Assembly: GCF_000149955.1 (NCBI RefSeq)
Contig: NC_030991.1
Span: 803,746 to 867,745 of the forward strand
DNA: 64,000 bases
From: Fusarium oxysporum f. sp. lycopersici 4287
Taxonomy: Eukaryota; Ascomycota; Sordariomycetes; Hypocreales; Nectriaceae
Direction of reading: 5' to 3'
Shown: piece after piece, positions 43,479 to 54,479 of the stretch
Layout of the letters: the number at the start of each line of letters is the position of its first letter
Position numbering within the stretch: position 1 is the first letter of the stretch
The notes under the pieces: model-generated
What the model saw: only the letters and a program-made list of their open reading frames with translations
What the model was told of the DNA's origin: nothing
Databases searched by the model: none
Translations under genes and position numbers: made by a program

Positions 43479-46400
43479 ATGACGTCACGACGAGCCCCAC
43501 GTTCCACCATGCGAACCCGCAACACAATCAGAGTATCGCCTGCATCCGAATCGTCGCGACCTGGTGCTTCAGGTCAAGACCACACACCATCCTCAATGTA
43601 TGACAGTACCACGGTCATCTCTGAAAAGAATACTCTTTTCCTTCCGCAAGAGCTCAAGCTAGGCGGACCCTCCAATTGGGAGCAATATTGCCCAGCTCAG
43701 AAGGCCATTCTTCGAATCAATGGTCTCGAAGATGCTGTCTTTGGTGATTACCCTCCCGAGGAACAGCAGACTATGGATCAAAAGATCAGGGCGGCAAAAG
43801 CTGCCGTCTCCATCCGAGGTAACTGCACTGGAGAAGCACTTAGTCAACTAGTCGGGATTGAGAATCCCCAGGAGATGTTCAACCTTCTCCAGGCCTATTG
43901 TATTGGCACGGGCCCAGTTCTTCTGCAGACAACACTTTACCAGTTCATCCGGATCAAAACAAGCTCTTACGAGACAATTCCACAATTTAATGTCGACTTT
44001 GAACGACTCGTCAAACTTCTCCTCGAGCAGAAAGAACCAATCTCAGATACCCTCAAAAAGGTTGTTTATCTGACTGCCTGCGAGAACGAGTACCCCGACT
44101 GGACTGCCAGACAGCGCGCTCTCCTACGCTCGGAGCATCCGCCAACACTACGATCAATGCAGCAAGATCTCATTGATGAAAACAGGTCATCAGATGATGA
44201 TGATAGTCATGGCACTGCCTCAACGTACTGGGCTCACAGTAAAAAGACCGGAAGGAAGGGCCCGACCGCAAGAAAGCAAGAGGCAAGCGGCCGGAGGAGA
44301 GGCTCTTCAAAGAACCTACGAGCCACGAACAAATCCAGCCAGGAAACCAATCATCGGGTCGGCAAGCATAAGGACCATACCTGCACGAACTGCAAGAAGA
44401 GAGGACATCACGAAAATGATTGTTGGTTTGCCCATAAGGATAAGCGACCTGACTGGGCAGTCCGCCTCGCCAAGGAACTCATGGAGCATGATCTTCAACG
44501 GGACAACACCAAGAATCTCCATATCAAGGAATCAAATCATATGACAGTCGAGCGATCTTTTCTGATCCTTGAAGACAGCGTCTCAGACGAGCTACCTATG
44601 GACAATACAGAGACGTGTAAGGTCTCCCTTGATAACATCTCTTCAACCGCAGAATGGCTGTTCGACACAGGTTCGTCAGTCCACATCTGCAACGACCAAA
44701 GCCTATTCACAGAACTGCAGCCTGCAACCCGAACGGTCCTCGTTACGGGCGGTGGGAAGGTGTACCCATTCGGTAGGGGGACAGTCAAAATTTGCTTCAT
44801 AAACAAATGGGGTGAGCAGGTCACAATTAACCTCAAAGACACGCTGTTCATCCCTGAGTTTCCGGTAAATGTCATGTCAGGACTCAGGCTATACAAGAAC
44901 GGCGGCTGGATAGACGGGAACGACATGTATGACCCAACAGGAGATGTCTTTGGTCTCCTCCGCATAGGAAGGGACGGTCTGTACGTGAACACTGAGGTCG
45001 GAAAGACTACTGTTTCAAACCAGGCCGCCTCAGAACTCCAGCCAGAACCATGCAATCACCACACTGCTTCATCAAATCAATGCCTGAATGTCGACCTTTG
45101 GCACCGAAGACTCGGCCATGTTAACGCATATCAGGTGTCACAGACTGCCAAAATGACCAAAGGAATGTACTGTGACGGCCACCACGACCATCAGCCTTTC
45201 AATTACTGCCTCGCCTGCGACATCGCAAAGGCCCTACGATGGACTCCGCGAAATAAACGGAAACGAGCCTCCAGGGCCGGGTTCATTCATGTTGACACCT
45301 TCAAAGTCAATCCACCGAGCATTAGAGGCGAACGATGGGGAATGATTGCCACAGATGACAGGCATCGAATGAGATGGGCCTACACATTCACGAGGAAGGG
45401 GATGGCTTCGGAACTCCTAGGCCAGCTCATCTCCAAGATACGAACTCAGTATGGCATCCGAGTGTACGCAATCCAGATGGATGGCGGCTCTGAGCTCTAT
45501 GGTGCGTCTCTCAAGAACCTCGAGTACACTCACGGCGTCAAGATCATCAAGACGATACCATATACTCCTGAATTTAACGGAGTTGCTGAGCGCTCTAACC
45601 GCATCATCTTTGACAAAGTCAGAGCAACCATGGAGTCGGAAAGAATCCCGATAGAGCTCTGGCCATTGGTCCTGGAAGATATGGTGCGCAAGACAAACGT
45701 GACAGCCACCAGGGCAATTGATGGCCTCACTCCCATGGAAAGCTTTCTCAACGAGGCCTTTCCCGGACAAGACAACAAGCCGGATCTGTCCGGAGAACGA
45801 ATCTGCGGCTCACAAGTCACGATACACATACCGCAGGAACGAAGATTGAGATCACACAAGTTTGGCCCAAGAGGAGAGGCTGGAATCTACCTATGCATGG
45901 AAGGTTCACAGATCTACACCTGCTGGGTGCCCTCTCGCAGGAAGGGACATCAGATCGTCCGCTCTGCAAATGTACAATTCTACGAAAAGGTTGGGGAGAC
46001 AGAACTCCTGACCGAAACTGAGCATGATGTTGAGCCGGAAATCCGCAAGAACGGAGCTCCCATCTCAAGCCGGCCACAGTCCGTCACGGAGCAGACAAAG
46101 ACTCCAAGCCCACAAAGGTCTGAAGTGAACAATCTTCAGCATGCTGAGGTGCATAATCCTCAGTATGGACAGACGACAACATCCATGACATCAGCTAAGC
46201 TGCCCGATCTCCGAAAAGAGGTGATCACTGAGCCCAAAACAATGACTGAAGCGCTTCAAGGTCCGCAAAGGGAGCATTGGCTCAGAGCAATACACAGTGA
46301 GCTGCGCAGCCTCCTCAAGAAAGGAGCTTGGCGCATGCTGGACCGCACCCAAGCTCACAATAGGCCACTTACAGTCAAGTGGGTATTCAAGGTCAAGAAA

Positions 46401-47894
46401 AACGAGGACGGCAACCTCGACAAGTTCAAGGCACGGCTGGTGGTCAGAGGCTTTGAACAACAGTTCGGCTTTGACTACAACCAGACTTTTGCCTCTGTTG
46501 CCAAAGCGGCGACTTGGAGAATCCTCCTCACCGTTGCTGCCTGTCTTGACTGGGAAATTGAGCAGATGGACGTGTCGACGGCGTTCCTGGAAGGGGATCT
46601 CGATGAACAAGTCTTTATCGAAATGCCGGAAGGACTTGTCGAGTATTTCGATCAACACCCAGAAGACCGTCCGGCAGGATTCTCAACTGAGAAGATCTGC
46701 AAATTGATCAAATCCCTCTACGGACTCAAACAGGCGCCTCGGCAATGGCAAAAGAAGCTGAAGAAGACCTTAGAATCCCTTGACTTCAGACAAGCAACGT
46801 CTGACACGGCCGTATATCACAATCCCACAACGGGAGTGATTATCATCACATATGTGGATGACTTCCTCATCATGGGCAGCAACAAGGAAGCAATCCAAGG
46901 GTACAAAGCCCGCCTGGGAGAGATCTTTACGATGACTGATCTCGGTCCCGCCAGCCATTTTCTTGGAGTAAGAATAACCCGAGACAGGAACTCAAGGCTG
47001 ATCTACCTTTCCCAGGATGCATATTTTACCAGAATACTGAAGAAATTCGGCTTGGAAGATTGCCGACCGGTCAAGACCCCGATGGAGCGAAATTCACTCT
47101 CGACACTGCAACCAAGAGACAATGGCGACTCGGCTTCTCCAGAAGAACGAGAAGACTATAGCTCGAAAACCGGCTCGCTGATGTATGGAATGACCCAAAC
47201 CAGACCCGATTTAGCTTTCCTACTCTCGGTACTCTCAAGATACATGTCGAATCCATCACCAGCACATTCACGATTGATCAAAAGAGGTCTTCGCTATCTA
47301 CAGCAGACAAGGGACCACGGCCTGGTGCTTGGGGGCGTCAAGAAAGATCCTGAATCCGCTTGGAGCATCACAGCTTGGGCCGACTCGGATTGGAAAGGCG
47401 ACACTGTTACGGGAAGATCGACGTTTGGATGGCTTGTTCAACTTGAAGGATCTACAGTCTCATGGAGGGCCAAACGGCACGAAACAGTGGCACTATCGAC
47501 TACCGAGGCTGAATATACAGCACTCTCCCAGTGTGCCAGAGAATTGGCCTGGACTAGGAACCTCTTCTCTGAACTGTTCCTTCCGCTACATATGCCTATC
47601 CCACTGAACGGCGATAATCAGGGTTCCCTAAAGCTATGCAGAAACCCTGAGCTTCACCAACGGACAAAGCACATTCCGTTAACCGAGCACCATATCCGAG
47701 AAGAAGTTGAAGCCGGGAATATTGATGTACAATACGTCAGCACACATGAGCAGGTAGCAGACGGACTCACTAAACCATTGAACGCCGTCAGCCATGGCCA
47801 CTTTCTAGAAGCAATTCGAGTCAGTGCATGTCCGATCGAGGAAGCAGGTCGTATTATTTGGAGTACTGAAGTCCACGATGACTCTGTGCCCTGA
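43479..47894 (+). CDS. Copia gag-pol polyprotein
   Basis: 1471 codons in one open frame. In order: Gag region (about 60-260), CCHC knuckle CTNCKKRGHHENDC (about 303), aspartic protease WLFDTGSSVHIC (about 395), pre-integrase zinc segment HRRLGHVN...CLAC (about 540-580), integrase with FIHVDTF, IQMDGGSELYG and NGVAERSNR (about 605-705), reverse transcriptase with MDVSTAFLEGDL and YVDDFLIMG (about 930-1170), and RNase H with ADSDWKGD, STTEAEYTAL and VSTHEQVADGLTKPL (about 1310-1435). Order protease-integrase-RT-RNase H defines the copia superfamily. No stop or frameshift is seen. Gag and Pol share one frame with no shift signal, as in Drosophila copia. Confidence 0.95.
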   Translation: MTSRRAPRSTMRTRNTIRVSPASESSRPGASGQDHTPSSMYDSTTVISEKNTLFLPQELKLGGPSNWEQYCPAQKAILRINGLEDAVFGDYPPEEQQTMDQKIRAAKAAVSIRGNCTGEALSQLVGIENPQEMFNLLQAYCIGTGPVLLQTTLYQFIRIKTSSYETIPQFNVDFERLVKLLLEQKEPISDTLKKVVYLTACENEYPDWTARQRALLRSEHPPTLRSMQQDLIDENRSSDDDDSHGTASTYWAHSKKTGRKGPTARKQEASGRRRGSSKNLRATNKSSQETNHRVGKHKDHTCTNCKKRGHHENDCWFAHKDKRPDWAVRLAKELMEHDLQRDNTKNLHIKESNHMTVERSFLILEDSVSDELPMDNTETCKVSLDNISSTAEWLFDTGSSVHICNDQSLFTELQPATRTVLVTGGGKVYPFGRGTVKICFINKWGEQVTINLKDTLFIPEFPVNVMSGLRLYKNGGWIDGNDMYDPTGDVFGLLRIGRDGLYVNTEVGKTTVSNQAASELQPEPCNHHTASSNQCLNVDLWHRRLGHVNAYQVSQTAKMTKGMYCDGHHDHQPFNYCLACDIAKALRWTPRNKRKRASRAGFIHVDTFKVNPPSIRGERWGMIATDDRHRMRWAYTFTRKGMASELLGQLISKIRTQYGIRVYAIQMDGGSELYGASLKNLEYTHGVKIIKTIPYTPEFNGVAERSNRIIFDKVRATMESERIPIELWPLVLEDMVRKTNVTATRAIDGLTPMESFLNEAFPGQDNKPDLSGERICGSQVTIHIPQERRLRSHKFGPRGEAGIYLCMEGSQIYTCWVPSRRKGHQIVRSANVQFYEKVGETELLTETEHDVEPEIRKNGAPISSRPQSVTEQTKTPSPQRSEVNNLQHAEVHNPQYGQTTTSMTSAKLPDLRKEVITEPKTMTEALQGPQREHWLRAIHSELRSLLKKGAWRMLDRTQAHNRPLTVKWVFKVKKNEDGNLDKFKARLVVRGFEQQFGFDYNQTFASVAKAATWRILLTVAACLDWEIEQMDVSTAFLEGDLDEQVFIEMPEGLVEYFDQHPEDRPAGFSTEKICKLIKSLYGLKQAPRQWQKKLKKTLESLDFRQATSDTAVYHNPTTGVIIITYVDDFLIMGSNKEAIQGYKARLGEIFTMTDLGPASHFLGVRITRDRNSRLIYLSQDAYFTRILKKFGLEDCRPVKTPMERNSLSTLQPRDNGDSASPEEREDYSSKTGSLMYGMTQTRPDLAFLLSVLSRYMSNPSPAHSRLIKRGLRYLQQTRDHGLVLGGVKKDPESAWSITAWADSDWKGDTVTGRSTFGWLVQLEGSTVSWRAKRHETVALSTTEAEYTALSQCARELAWTRNLFSELFLPLHMPIPLNGDNQGSLKLCRNPELHQRTKHIPLTEHHIREEVEAGNIDVQYVSTHEQVADGLTKPLNAVSHGHFLEAIRVSACPIEEAGRIIWSTEVHDDSVP

Positions 47895-47900
47895 AGACAA

Positions 47901-47914
47901 GGTGGATGGGGGCG
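47901..47914 (+). promoter_or_regulatory. Copia polypurine tract
   Basis: GGTGGATGGGGGCG directly precedes the 3' LTR and fits the plus-strand priming site. Confidence 0.7.
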
Positions 47915-48111
47915 TGTTGGAAAATCCGGGGATCCCCCTTCCCTTCAGGATTCAGACTAACAGTCTGAAAGTCCTAGATTTAAAGTTTAAAGTCCTAGAT
48001 GAAATCATTTAGAGATATAAACCTGAGAAGAACTCTCATCTCACTAATGAACAATCAAGTTATACAAAAATATATATTTTCACCTAGCACTACTGCGCAA
48101 TATAAACAACA
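47915..48111 (+). repeat. 3' LTR of copia element
   Basis: 197 bp, matching the 5' LTR by eye at every position. An open frame starting inside it (from 47999) runs without a stop into the RGS sequence beyond. Confidence 0.95.
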
Positions 48112-49164
48112 TGATCAAGGCACTATTGAGATCGTTTTTCGTCGACTCATCGGTGCCGATAGCTGTAATGCTATGTCAAGCGTGACCGCTGCTGATTCAA
48201 GCTCAATGCTCGAATATAGGAATAGTATCACTGAGGCCAAGACTACTGCTGAGCTCAAGGTTAATGGAAAGACCTACCGCGATACTTTCACCGGCAAGGC
48301 TATAATCGACTGGTTACTCAACTATACCACCATTATGGAAGAGCGCGAAGCCGTTGCGGTTGCAACTCTTTTCATGGACTACAACCTAATAGTTTGTGTG
48401 ACCAAGGACAGGGCATATACTTTCCAGAATCCAGCAGCTGGGAACAATATCTTCCATTTGAGCAAGCATGCTTTCTATCAGTTAACGCAACGAGCGAAGG
48501 GCCTCACCAATGGCTCAAGTTCACCCCGACAGTTTCCAGAGAGGGAGCACTTTACTAGCTACCAGAGGAACGGTATCTTCAAGGATTCCAACACGCAACG
48601 ACTTGACAAAATCCTGACAGATCCGTCAGTGCGACTTCTCTTTCGCGAGAAATCACGAGAAACATATTGCGAGGAGAACCTGACATTCTACCAAGACGTG
48701 GATGAGTTCATACGGAATAGTAAGGCGGCCACGCGCGCTGCCCGTAGGGAACTCAATATGACGACAAAGGCCGGCATCAATGATAGCATAGCTCAGGCGT
48801 ATAGAATCTATCATGCTTTCCTTGCTTCTGGCTCGCCTTGCGAGCTTAATATTGACCACCAGCTGCGAAACAGTCTTACTACGCGGATGAGTAAGGCTGT
48901 AAGTCAGGACGCTACCATAATCGACACTCTTGAAGAAGTGATATTTTTATTCGAGGAAGCTCAAGATGCGGTATTTAAATTAATGGCTACTGTAAGTTTA
49001 ATTTAATACCCACCTCGTTATCCAAAAACCCCAACTCGAGATCTTCGACCTGATGCTAACATAAACAGGACTTGGTGCCAAAATTTCTGAGTAACCCTAT
49101 GTACCAGCAGCAATTGAGAAGCTATAATTTTGGCGTCGTTGGAAAGGGTCCCGAGCGGGAATAG
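48112..49164 (+). pseudogene. FlbA/Sst2-type RGS protein, 5'-truncated
   Basis: The last part of an RGS gene starts abruptly at the copia LTR. Exons 48112-48991 and 49069-49164 are joined by a 77-bp GT-AG intron. The first block has the DEP domain (TYRDTFTGKAIIDWLLNY, VTKDRAYTFQNP), then a linker, then the RGS domain (RLDKILTDPSVRLLFREKS to EEVIFLFEEAQDAVFKLM). Exon 2 supplies DLVPKFLSNPMYQQQL, the conserved C-terminal tail. FlbA/Sst2 proteins speed GTP hydrolysis on a G-alpha subunit and normally have about 700 residues with two DEP domains. Here the first DEP and everything N-terminal is gone. The frame is otherwise undamaged. LTR-driven expression of a short DEP-RGS protein is conceivable but unproven. 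Confidence 0.85.
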
Positions 49165-49901
49165 GGTTAATTGCCTTTGTGTCCCTTGTACGCTTATAAA
49201 GATGATTCATTACGAGTCTCCCAGAGCAATATAGTCTGACCTTATAGGTCGAAATTATAAGTTTACATTCGAAATAAAATGCAACATAGGTCACTGGGTC
49301 GTGATGTCTATCTGTATACTTAATCTATTTCTTACTGTAAACAGACCAAAGTCGGATATTGCTAAGTTTGGATGTGGATACCAAGAGTCTCGAATCTTAT
49401 AAGAGTGTTATAGATACTACGGCATGTCTATGGCCTTGAAGCTCCTACAAATGAATAAATATCAGGGAGCCAAATTATGACAGTTCTATCGTTGGAATTA
49501 GATGCAAGAATTTTGCAGTTGTGAATAAAAGTCAAATACGTCACCCAGTTGCTATTGACCTTCTAAGACCTCAAGCATGTGATATTTCACAAACCATTTT
49601 AATTACAATACTTTTAGGTAAAAGCCAGGGCTGCATAGTATACTTAAAATTAAGAAAGGTCAGCCGCATAACATCCTGCAGGAGCTATGCCAGGTTTCTG
49701 TTTCCGTCTCTCTCAGTTCTAGTCGGCATGATATCGGATAAGTGTATATCCTCAATCCCCTAGGCTCTTGGGTAGTGCTGCTTGATCTATGTAGGGCTCT
49801 CTCTCTATAGACGGGTCCTGATAGAGTTCAGCGACATGTCGAGGATGATGCTTGGTGACAATGGCATTGGCGCAAGTTAACCCCTGTGGCTTGTGGATTC
49901 T
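49165..49901. other. Intergenic
   Basis: No gene is recognised. Confidence 0.45.
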
Positions 49902-50552
49902 CTAACAAGATGAACTCCTTGGGCGAGTTATAGGCGCCCGCTTTGGGAAGGGGGAGTAGTTTGCCATAGCTTCTTGTGCAGTGTTTGGGGAGCTTCGACC
50001 AGGAGGTCGAGAATCCTGTTCCTTTCGGCCAACCCTGTTTAATATTTTATGGGGTCGAGTTTGTGTGGGGATTTCAGGAAGTGGTTTTTGTGGAGGTGGT
50101 GTTAACGGGGGTTCCAGTAAGTGAGGCTTGGCAGGGAACAGAAAGGCATGGTGTAGCTTGTTTGAGAGATGAGAGTTGTTACTTTCGTTGGTTTCTTTGG
50201 GTTCAGGCATAGGGTTAACCTAGATCTTATCGGAGGGTTGGTGGTACTGGTAGGCCTCCTCATGGGATGTCTCTGGTTTGGCTTGGTCGTCAACAGTCCC
50301 AGGTGAGGATCTGTTAAATCTAATTGATCTCACGGCCTTATGTCCGAAACATTGGCAGGGGCACTTCTGCGAGTCAACCTGCATATGTGGGCTTGTAGTG
50401 CTGCCTTGATAAAGGTGCTTGCGAACCCACTTGAGGTGGAATGGCCCGTTTAGCTGTTTGGTGATGCGGGCCATTACAGGAAAATGAAGAATGCTCAAAT
50501 CCAGTCGAGTGGCAGGCAGAAAGAGGACTAAACCAGGGCTCCTAAGGCACAA
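49902..50552 (-). pseudogene. Unrecognised ORF with one internal stop
   Basis: A minus-strand frame is open for about 215 codons except for one TAG at 50219-50217. Its second half is Pro/Lys-rich (PPLTPPPQKPLPEIP), and the first half contains KCPCQCFGHK. I do not recognise a family. It could be the degraded end of a host gene or chance; codon-level evidence is weak. Confidence 0.25.
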
Positions 50553-52038
50553 CTAATCTGGTGGGACATTTACACACGCACGGGTGTTATATGCGTTTCT
50601 TCTATATATCGAAACAAATCCCTTTTCAAGAGTGAGCCATGGATAGGGGTATTCACACTTGGAGGGACAGATACACAACCAACTCGGTAGACGTAGTTAC
50701 AGCCTTTTTCTTCTTCAGGGGTTAGGTCTGGGGCCTGGAATTCTGCATGCTGACCTCGATGTCGAAGCCATCTACCCAGAATCCCTTGTATTGTCCTAGT
50801 TTGCACTTTTCAGTTGTGAAGTTCAAACGGCATACATACCAGTCGCCAAGCCTTGTTGAAGCAGGAGCCGGTTAAGAGTAAGCAGTTAGTTATAGGGCCA
50901 AAGCGCTGTGGCGCCATGCTTTGTTGGGGTAGTAAAAGTAAGGCTGGGGTATTACCTGTACGCTACGCTCAGGCTCAGGACGACATAGCGCGTTACATTT
51001 TCGTATTCTGTTGTTAACCTTTTAAAGCCAGCATTGGCACTTGGATTCAGGCCACGGTCAAGTAGTTGGGCTTCGGTTTCAGCAGAGCTCCATAAAGGTA
51101 ATCCCTATCATTGGCCAAACAGACTACCTCCACTTCGCTGGCGGACTGCTTACTGGGCCGAGGCTGCAATAATATTGAGTGGCCTGTTACGGAGTAGCTC
51201 GGTTTAGCCAGGATGTTGGAGCCATGGAGTTGTCTCGCTCTGTTCACCGGCCGCATTATAGTTAGTCTGAGTGCTCTCGAACGGCCGTTTCATGATAATA
51301 TTAAGCAACTCGACTTTAGGATGCATATTTGCAGATAACTAGAGATAATGATAATAATGAATCTTTCCAAGTCTATAGATTCCATATTTCTTAATATGTA
51401 CACCGGATAAGGCCTGGATACACATTGTACACGCGTCGACGTGTTCCGATCGTTCAATCAGTTGAAACTTGGAATTTATCCACGAAGAAAGTAAAGGCGT
51501 CAACCAATCAAAAGGCCTGAACCCCTCTTTTGACTTAAAATTCGACCAGGGACACTTGCACTGACCAACGCTTGGGCCTCCTTCGGACATTCGACAGTCG
51601 GTTTTATTCGGTAATACGTCCTGCAAACCGTACGGATACAGCTAGCTACCTTAGCGTGACAGGGACAATGGGTATTCGGCTGGCAAAGTGTGAGGTAAAG
51701 CGTGTCATCGCGCATTTAAGAAATCATACGACAACCAATGATTGTCCATTCTGTTCCCTTACTGCCATCCTCGATTCTATTCGCCGAACGTTTTTGAGTT
51801 ACTAGCCTGCGCTTGTCAGTCTGTCACAAATGCCACGGGACGCCCGATGACAGGAGTGTCCCTTTACAAATTCTGACATGTGAACATAACCGCGCCGACA
51901 ACCGCTTTGTCGCTCCGAGACGCCTTCGCATCTTGTCAGGCACAAGCCGTAATTCCACGGCACGGGCTATCTCAGCGTCCTTTTTCTGTTCCTTGTTACC
52001 TTGCGCTGTTTTCTTAGCCGCGGCCAAACGTGATTAGA
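50553..52038. other. 1.5-kb region without supported gene
   Basis: Scattered minus-strand fragments such as EEEKGCNYVYRVGCVSVPP (about 50600-50800) look protein-like but do not connect. The 3' part is the upstream region of the bZIP gene. Confidence 0.35.
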
Positions 52039-52800
52039 ATGGTGCTCCTCTGCCATCACAAGGACATGTTGGCTCGAGGCGGAAACGATGCCCAGAGTAC
52101 GAACCAGTTCGCGGCCACTTCAGGCGTCCCCGGTGACGCTCACCCTGCTCCCGTCGCTCCACAGAAAATAATCCCTTCGCAGCAAATGTCGTGGGTAAAT
52201 TGGGATCCAATTGGCTCTGCTCGCGGCATGAGTATGATTAGTATAGCCTCTGATGAGAGCGAACAAGCCAGGCTCAATACTCGAGGCATGGGCAAGAGAA
52301 ACCCCTCTCCCACCAATGGCCGACGAAAAGCGGATGAGTCCACGGTCCAGGCTCCCACTAATAAAAAATCCAAGACCAATGCCGCTGCTACCAACAGTGA
52401 CATGGATTTATCGGATGAAGGGTCCACGATGAGACTGGAGGAGAGCGTGTCCATGTCAAAGATGACAAATGAAGAGAAGCGAAAGAACTTTCTCGAGCGC
52501 AATCGGTATGTCTTACAATCCCTGATTGTTCTGTATTGCGGCAGTTTACTGACTCCTCAAACCAGCGTCGCTGCCCACAAGTGTCGTCTCAGGAGGAAGC
52601 AATGGTTTACCCAGCTACAGACCAAGGTTGAGTTGTTCACTACGGAGAACAATACCTTGATGGCGCAAATCGCCCATCTCAGAGAAGAGACAGTCAACCT
52701 GAAGACGCTCCTTCTTGTCCACAAGGACTGTCCAGTTGCTTATCGGCAGGAACTATGTAGTGCTTCTATGTCGCAGATTATTAAGCCCTATAATTTATGA
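52039..52800 (+). CDS. ATF/CREB-type bZIP transcription factor
   Basis: Exons 52039-52505 and 52566-52800 are joined by a 60-bp GT-AG intron that splits the basic region. ATG 52039 is the first in-frame ATG; ATG 52066 is an alternative. The DNA-binding part reads EEKRKNFLERNR|VAAHKCRLRRKQW, with Asn and Arg at the usual contact positions. A zipper with Leu/Val heptads follows (LQTKVELFTTENNTLMAQIA) and then NLKTLLLVHKDCPV, a hallmark of AtfA/AtfB-like factors of the stress-MAPK branch. Its bases would be CRE-like TGACGTCA sites in the nucleus. At about 253 residues it is short for AtfA, and the upstream activation regions of that family are not recognisable. It could be a divergent AtfB-like paralog. 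Arg/His substitutions in AHKCRLRRKQW (usual ALKCRQRKKQW) suggest relaxed constraint. Confidence 0.85.
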   Translation: MVLLCHHKDMLARGGNDAQSTNQFAATSGVPGDAHPAPVAPQKIIPSQQMSWVNWDPIGSARGMSMISIASDESEQARLNTRGMGKRNPSPTNGRRKADESTVQAPTNKKSKTNAAATNSDMDLSDEGSTMRLEESVSMSKMTNEEKRKNFLERNRYVLQSLIVLYCGSLLTPQTSVAAHKCRLRRKQWFTQLQTKVELFTTENNTLMAQIAHLREETVNLKTLLLVHKDCPVAYRQELCSASMSQIIKPYNL

Positions 52801-53438
52801 CTGAACTCTTGTAATATAGTTAGATATATGCTGAATTAGGTTGTAGCTAGTTAGGATGGTGGCGGTATTTCTTATAGTGTAAGACATACGGGAGGGTGCG
52901 TATCGACTGGACTGCCTTCCATGTGGAAGGGTGTGAAGCTGTGCCCCCGGATTCAATCGGCTGGAATATCAGCCGGCCTCCTTGACCCAGCCAATTTTGG
53001 CACTCAAAGCTCTTGTTATTACACGCAGCAGATGTCTCCTTATCAGCTGGAATTAATTGGGAATTCTTTACTTTATTTGGGACAGATTTGTATCGTGACG
53101 TAATTTCAAGTCACAGGGCATATAGACAACTGGAGTTTGCAGCAATTTGAAAAGCTTACCCTAGCTTGATACGCCCTAGTCTCTAGAATCCCCTACCCCT
53201 ACTCCCTCTGGACTTACTACGCTGAATGATAGTGCAAGTATAAACTTTCATTATATTATATGACGTATATAAATTGAATGCTATGGATGTAATATATATA
53301 AACACTTGGGCTTATGCCTTGTTACCCTTGGATAGACCAAGAACAGTTGTCACGACTCTCAAAATGATCACGTATCTAGTGATAAGATTACAAAATTTAA
53401 TATTATTTGAAATCCCCCACTCCAGAATTATATAGACT
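52801..53438. other. Intergenic
   Basis: No gene is recognised. Confidence 0.45.
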
Positions 53439-54169
53439 ATGGAACACTGCCGAGAAGAATGCGCAAGAAGCATCCGCGAAGCCACTGTTGAAGGTTTCAG
53501 TAATCCTCGAGAGCCTATTCGTCATGCCGTCAATGACGGGCTTCAGGATGGAATCCGGGAGGGTAAAGGAATTATGCGAGATACTATCAGAAACAGTATC
53601 CAGGCCGAAATTCGTTTAGCCCAAGAAAAAATTGTCGACACCGTAAACACTCGCAATAATAATAGCATCGATAGTACTGATACTACTGGGCTAGCCTTGA
53701 GGTGGTGGGATGAATTTCTCCGACATATAATTACAATATCCGTTTTCGGAGGATCAATCACCCTTACAGTTATTGTCCAAGCGATTCAGGATCCTGCCGA
53801 GCTGAATAAGGACTCAAGATTTCATCACGATACCTTCCGCATATTTCTCACTGTAGCCTGGCTTCTCTTTGTTAGCGCACTGGCTCTTGCACTCGTCAGC
53901 AGTCTTCTACTGCCATTTGATCATGAGGCAGTTAATAGAGCCTTTGGGGGGGGGGCTTGCCCTCCATTATGGGTGTCTTGTTTCATATACTATCTTTTCT
54001 ACTCTGTGCTGTTTTGCTGGGAGCTTTCATTATGCTCTCACTCTGTGTAGTTGCCTATGTGGAGGTGGTGGGATGGATAGGGTTTGGTGTTACTTCAGGA
54101 ACTGCAATTATTGCCTTGTTCTGCTGGTTGCGGCGAATGCTAGGTATATGCCGTGGAAGGAAGGCTTGA
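53439..54169 (+). CDS. Four-helix membrane protein of unknown function, frame broken at G10
   Basis: The first block (from ATG 53439) has a soluble amphipathic N-terminus (RDTIRNSIQAEIRLAQEKIV) and two transmembrane helices (about residues 96-116 and 134-157). At a run of ten G (53946-53955) the frame is lost. The continuation lies in another frame and encodes two more hydrophobic helices (from about 53966, LFHILSFLLCAVLLGAF and VGWIGFGVTSGTAIIALF), ending at the TGA by 54169. The pattern matches small uncharacterised fungal membrane proteins. A homopolymer miscall would restore a single gene of about 240 residues; otherwise it is a pseudogene. The role is unknown. Confidence 0.6.
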
Positions 54170-54479
54170 GTAAGAGCAACAAGTAAGATAGCTTACTTCA
54201 TAGGAAAACCCCATGAGGGAAGGTTGTTACTATTATGGCCGGCTTCTGAGTGGGAACCGTTATACTGTATAGTGTAAAAGTAGCCTTGTCGTTTAATAGA
54301 ACTATTCCCCTGTAAAGTAGAGCTGAAAAAGGAGGTCTACTAGATTTCCCCAGATAATCTTCTAGTAAGCTATGCTGTGCTGAAAACTGCTGCAAAACGG
54401 TACATCCAATGACAAAGCTTTCTGCCAGACAAAAGCAACATAAACAGAACTTCACCCAGCTTATAAATAAGGTAAAGAA

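Larger units (their letters stand above)
43214..48111 (+). mobile_element. Full-length Ty1/copia retrotransposon
   Basis: Two 197-bp LTRs (43214-43410 and 47915-48111) look identical base for base and begin TGTTGG and end ACAACA. Between them are a primer-binding site, one long gag-pol frame and a polypurine tract. LTR identity points to a very recent insertion or to gene conversion. The 5-bp flanks (TTGGT and TGATC) do not match, and the flanks belong to different sequences (pogo C and an RGS gene). Confidence 0.95.

Noticed and set aside
44537..45055. 172-codon antisense frame in the copia element
   Set aside because: It is a shadow of the gag-pol frame, with no domain or start context.
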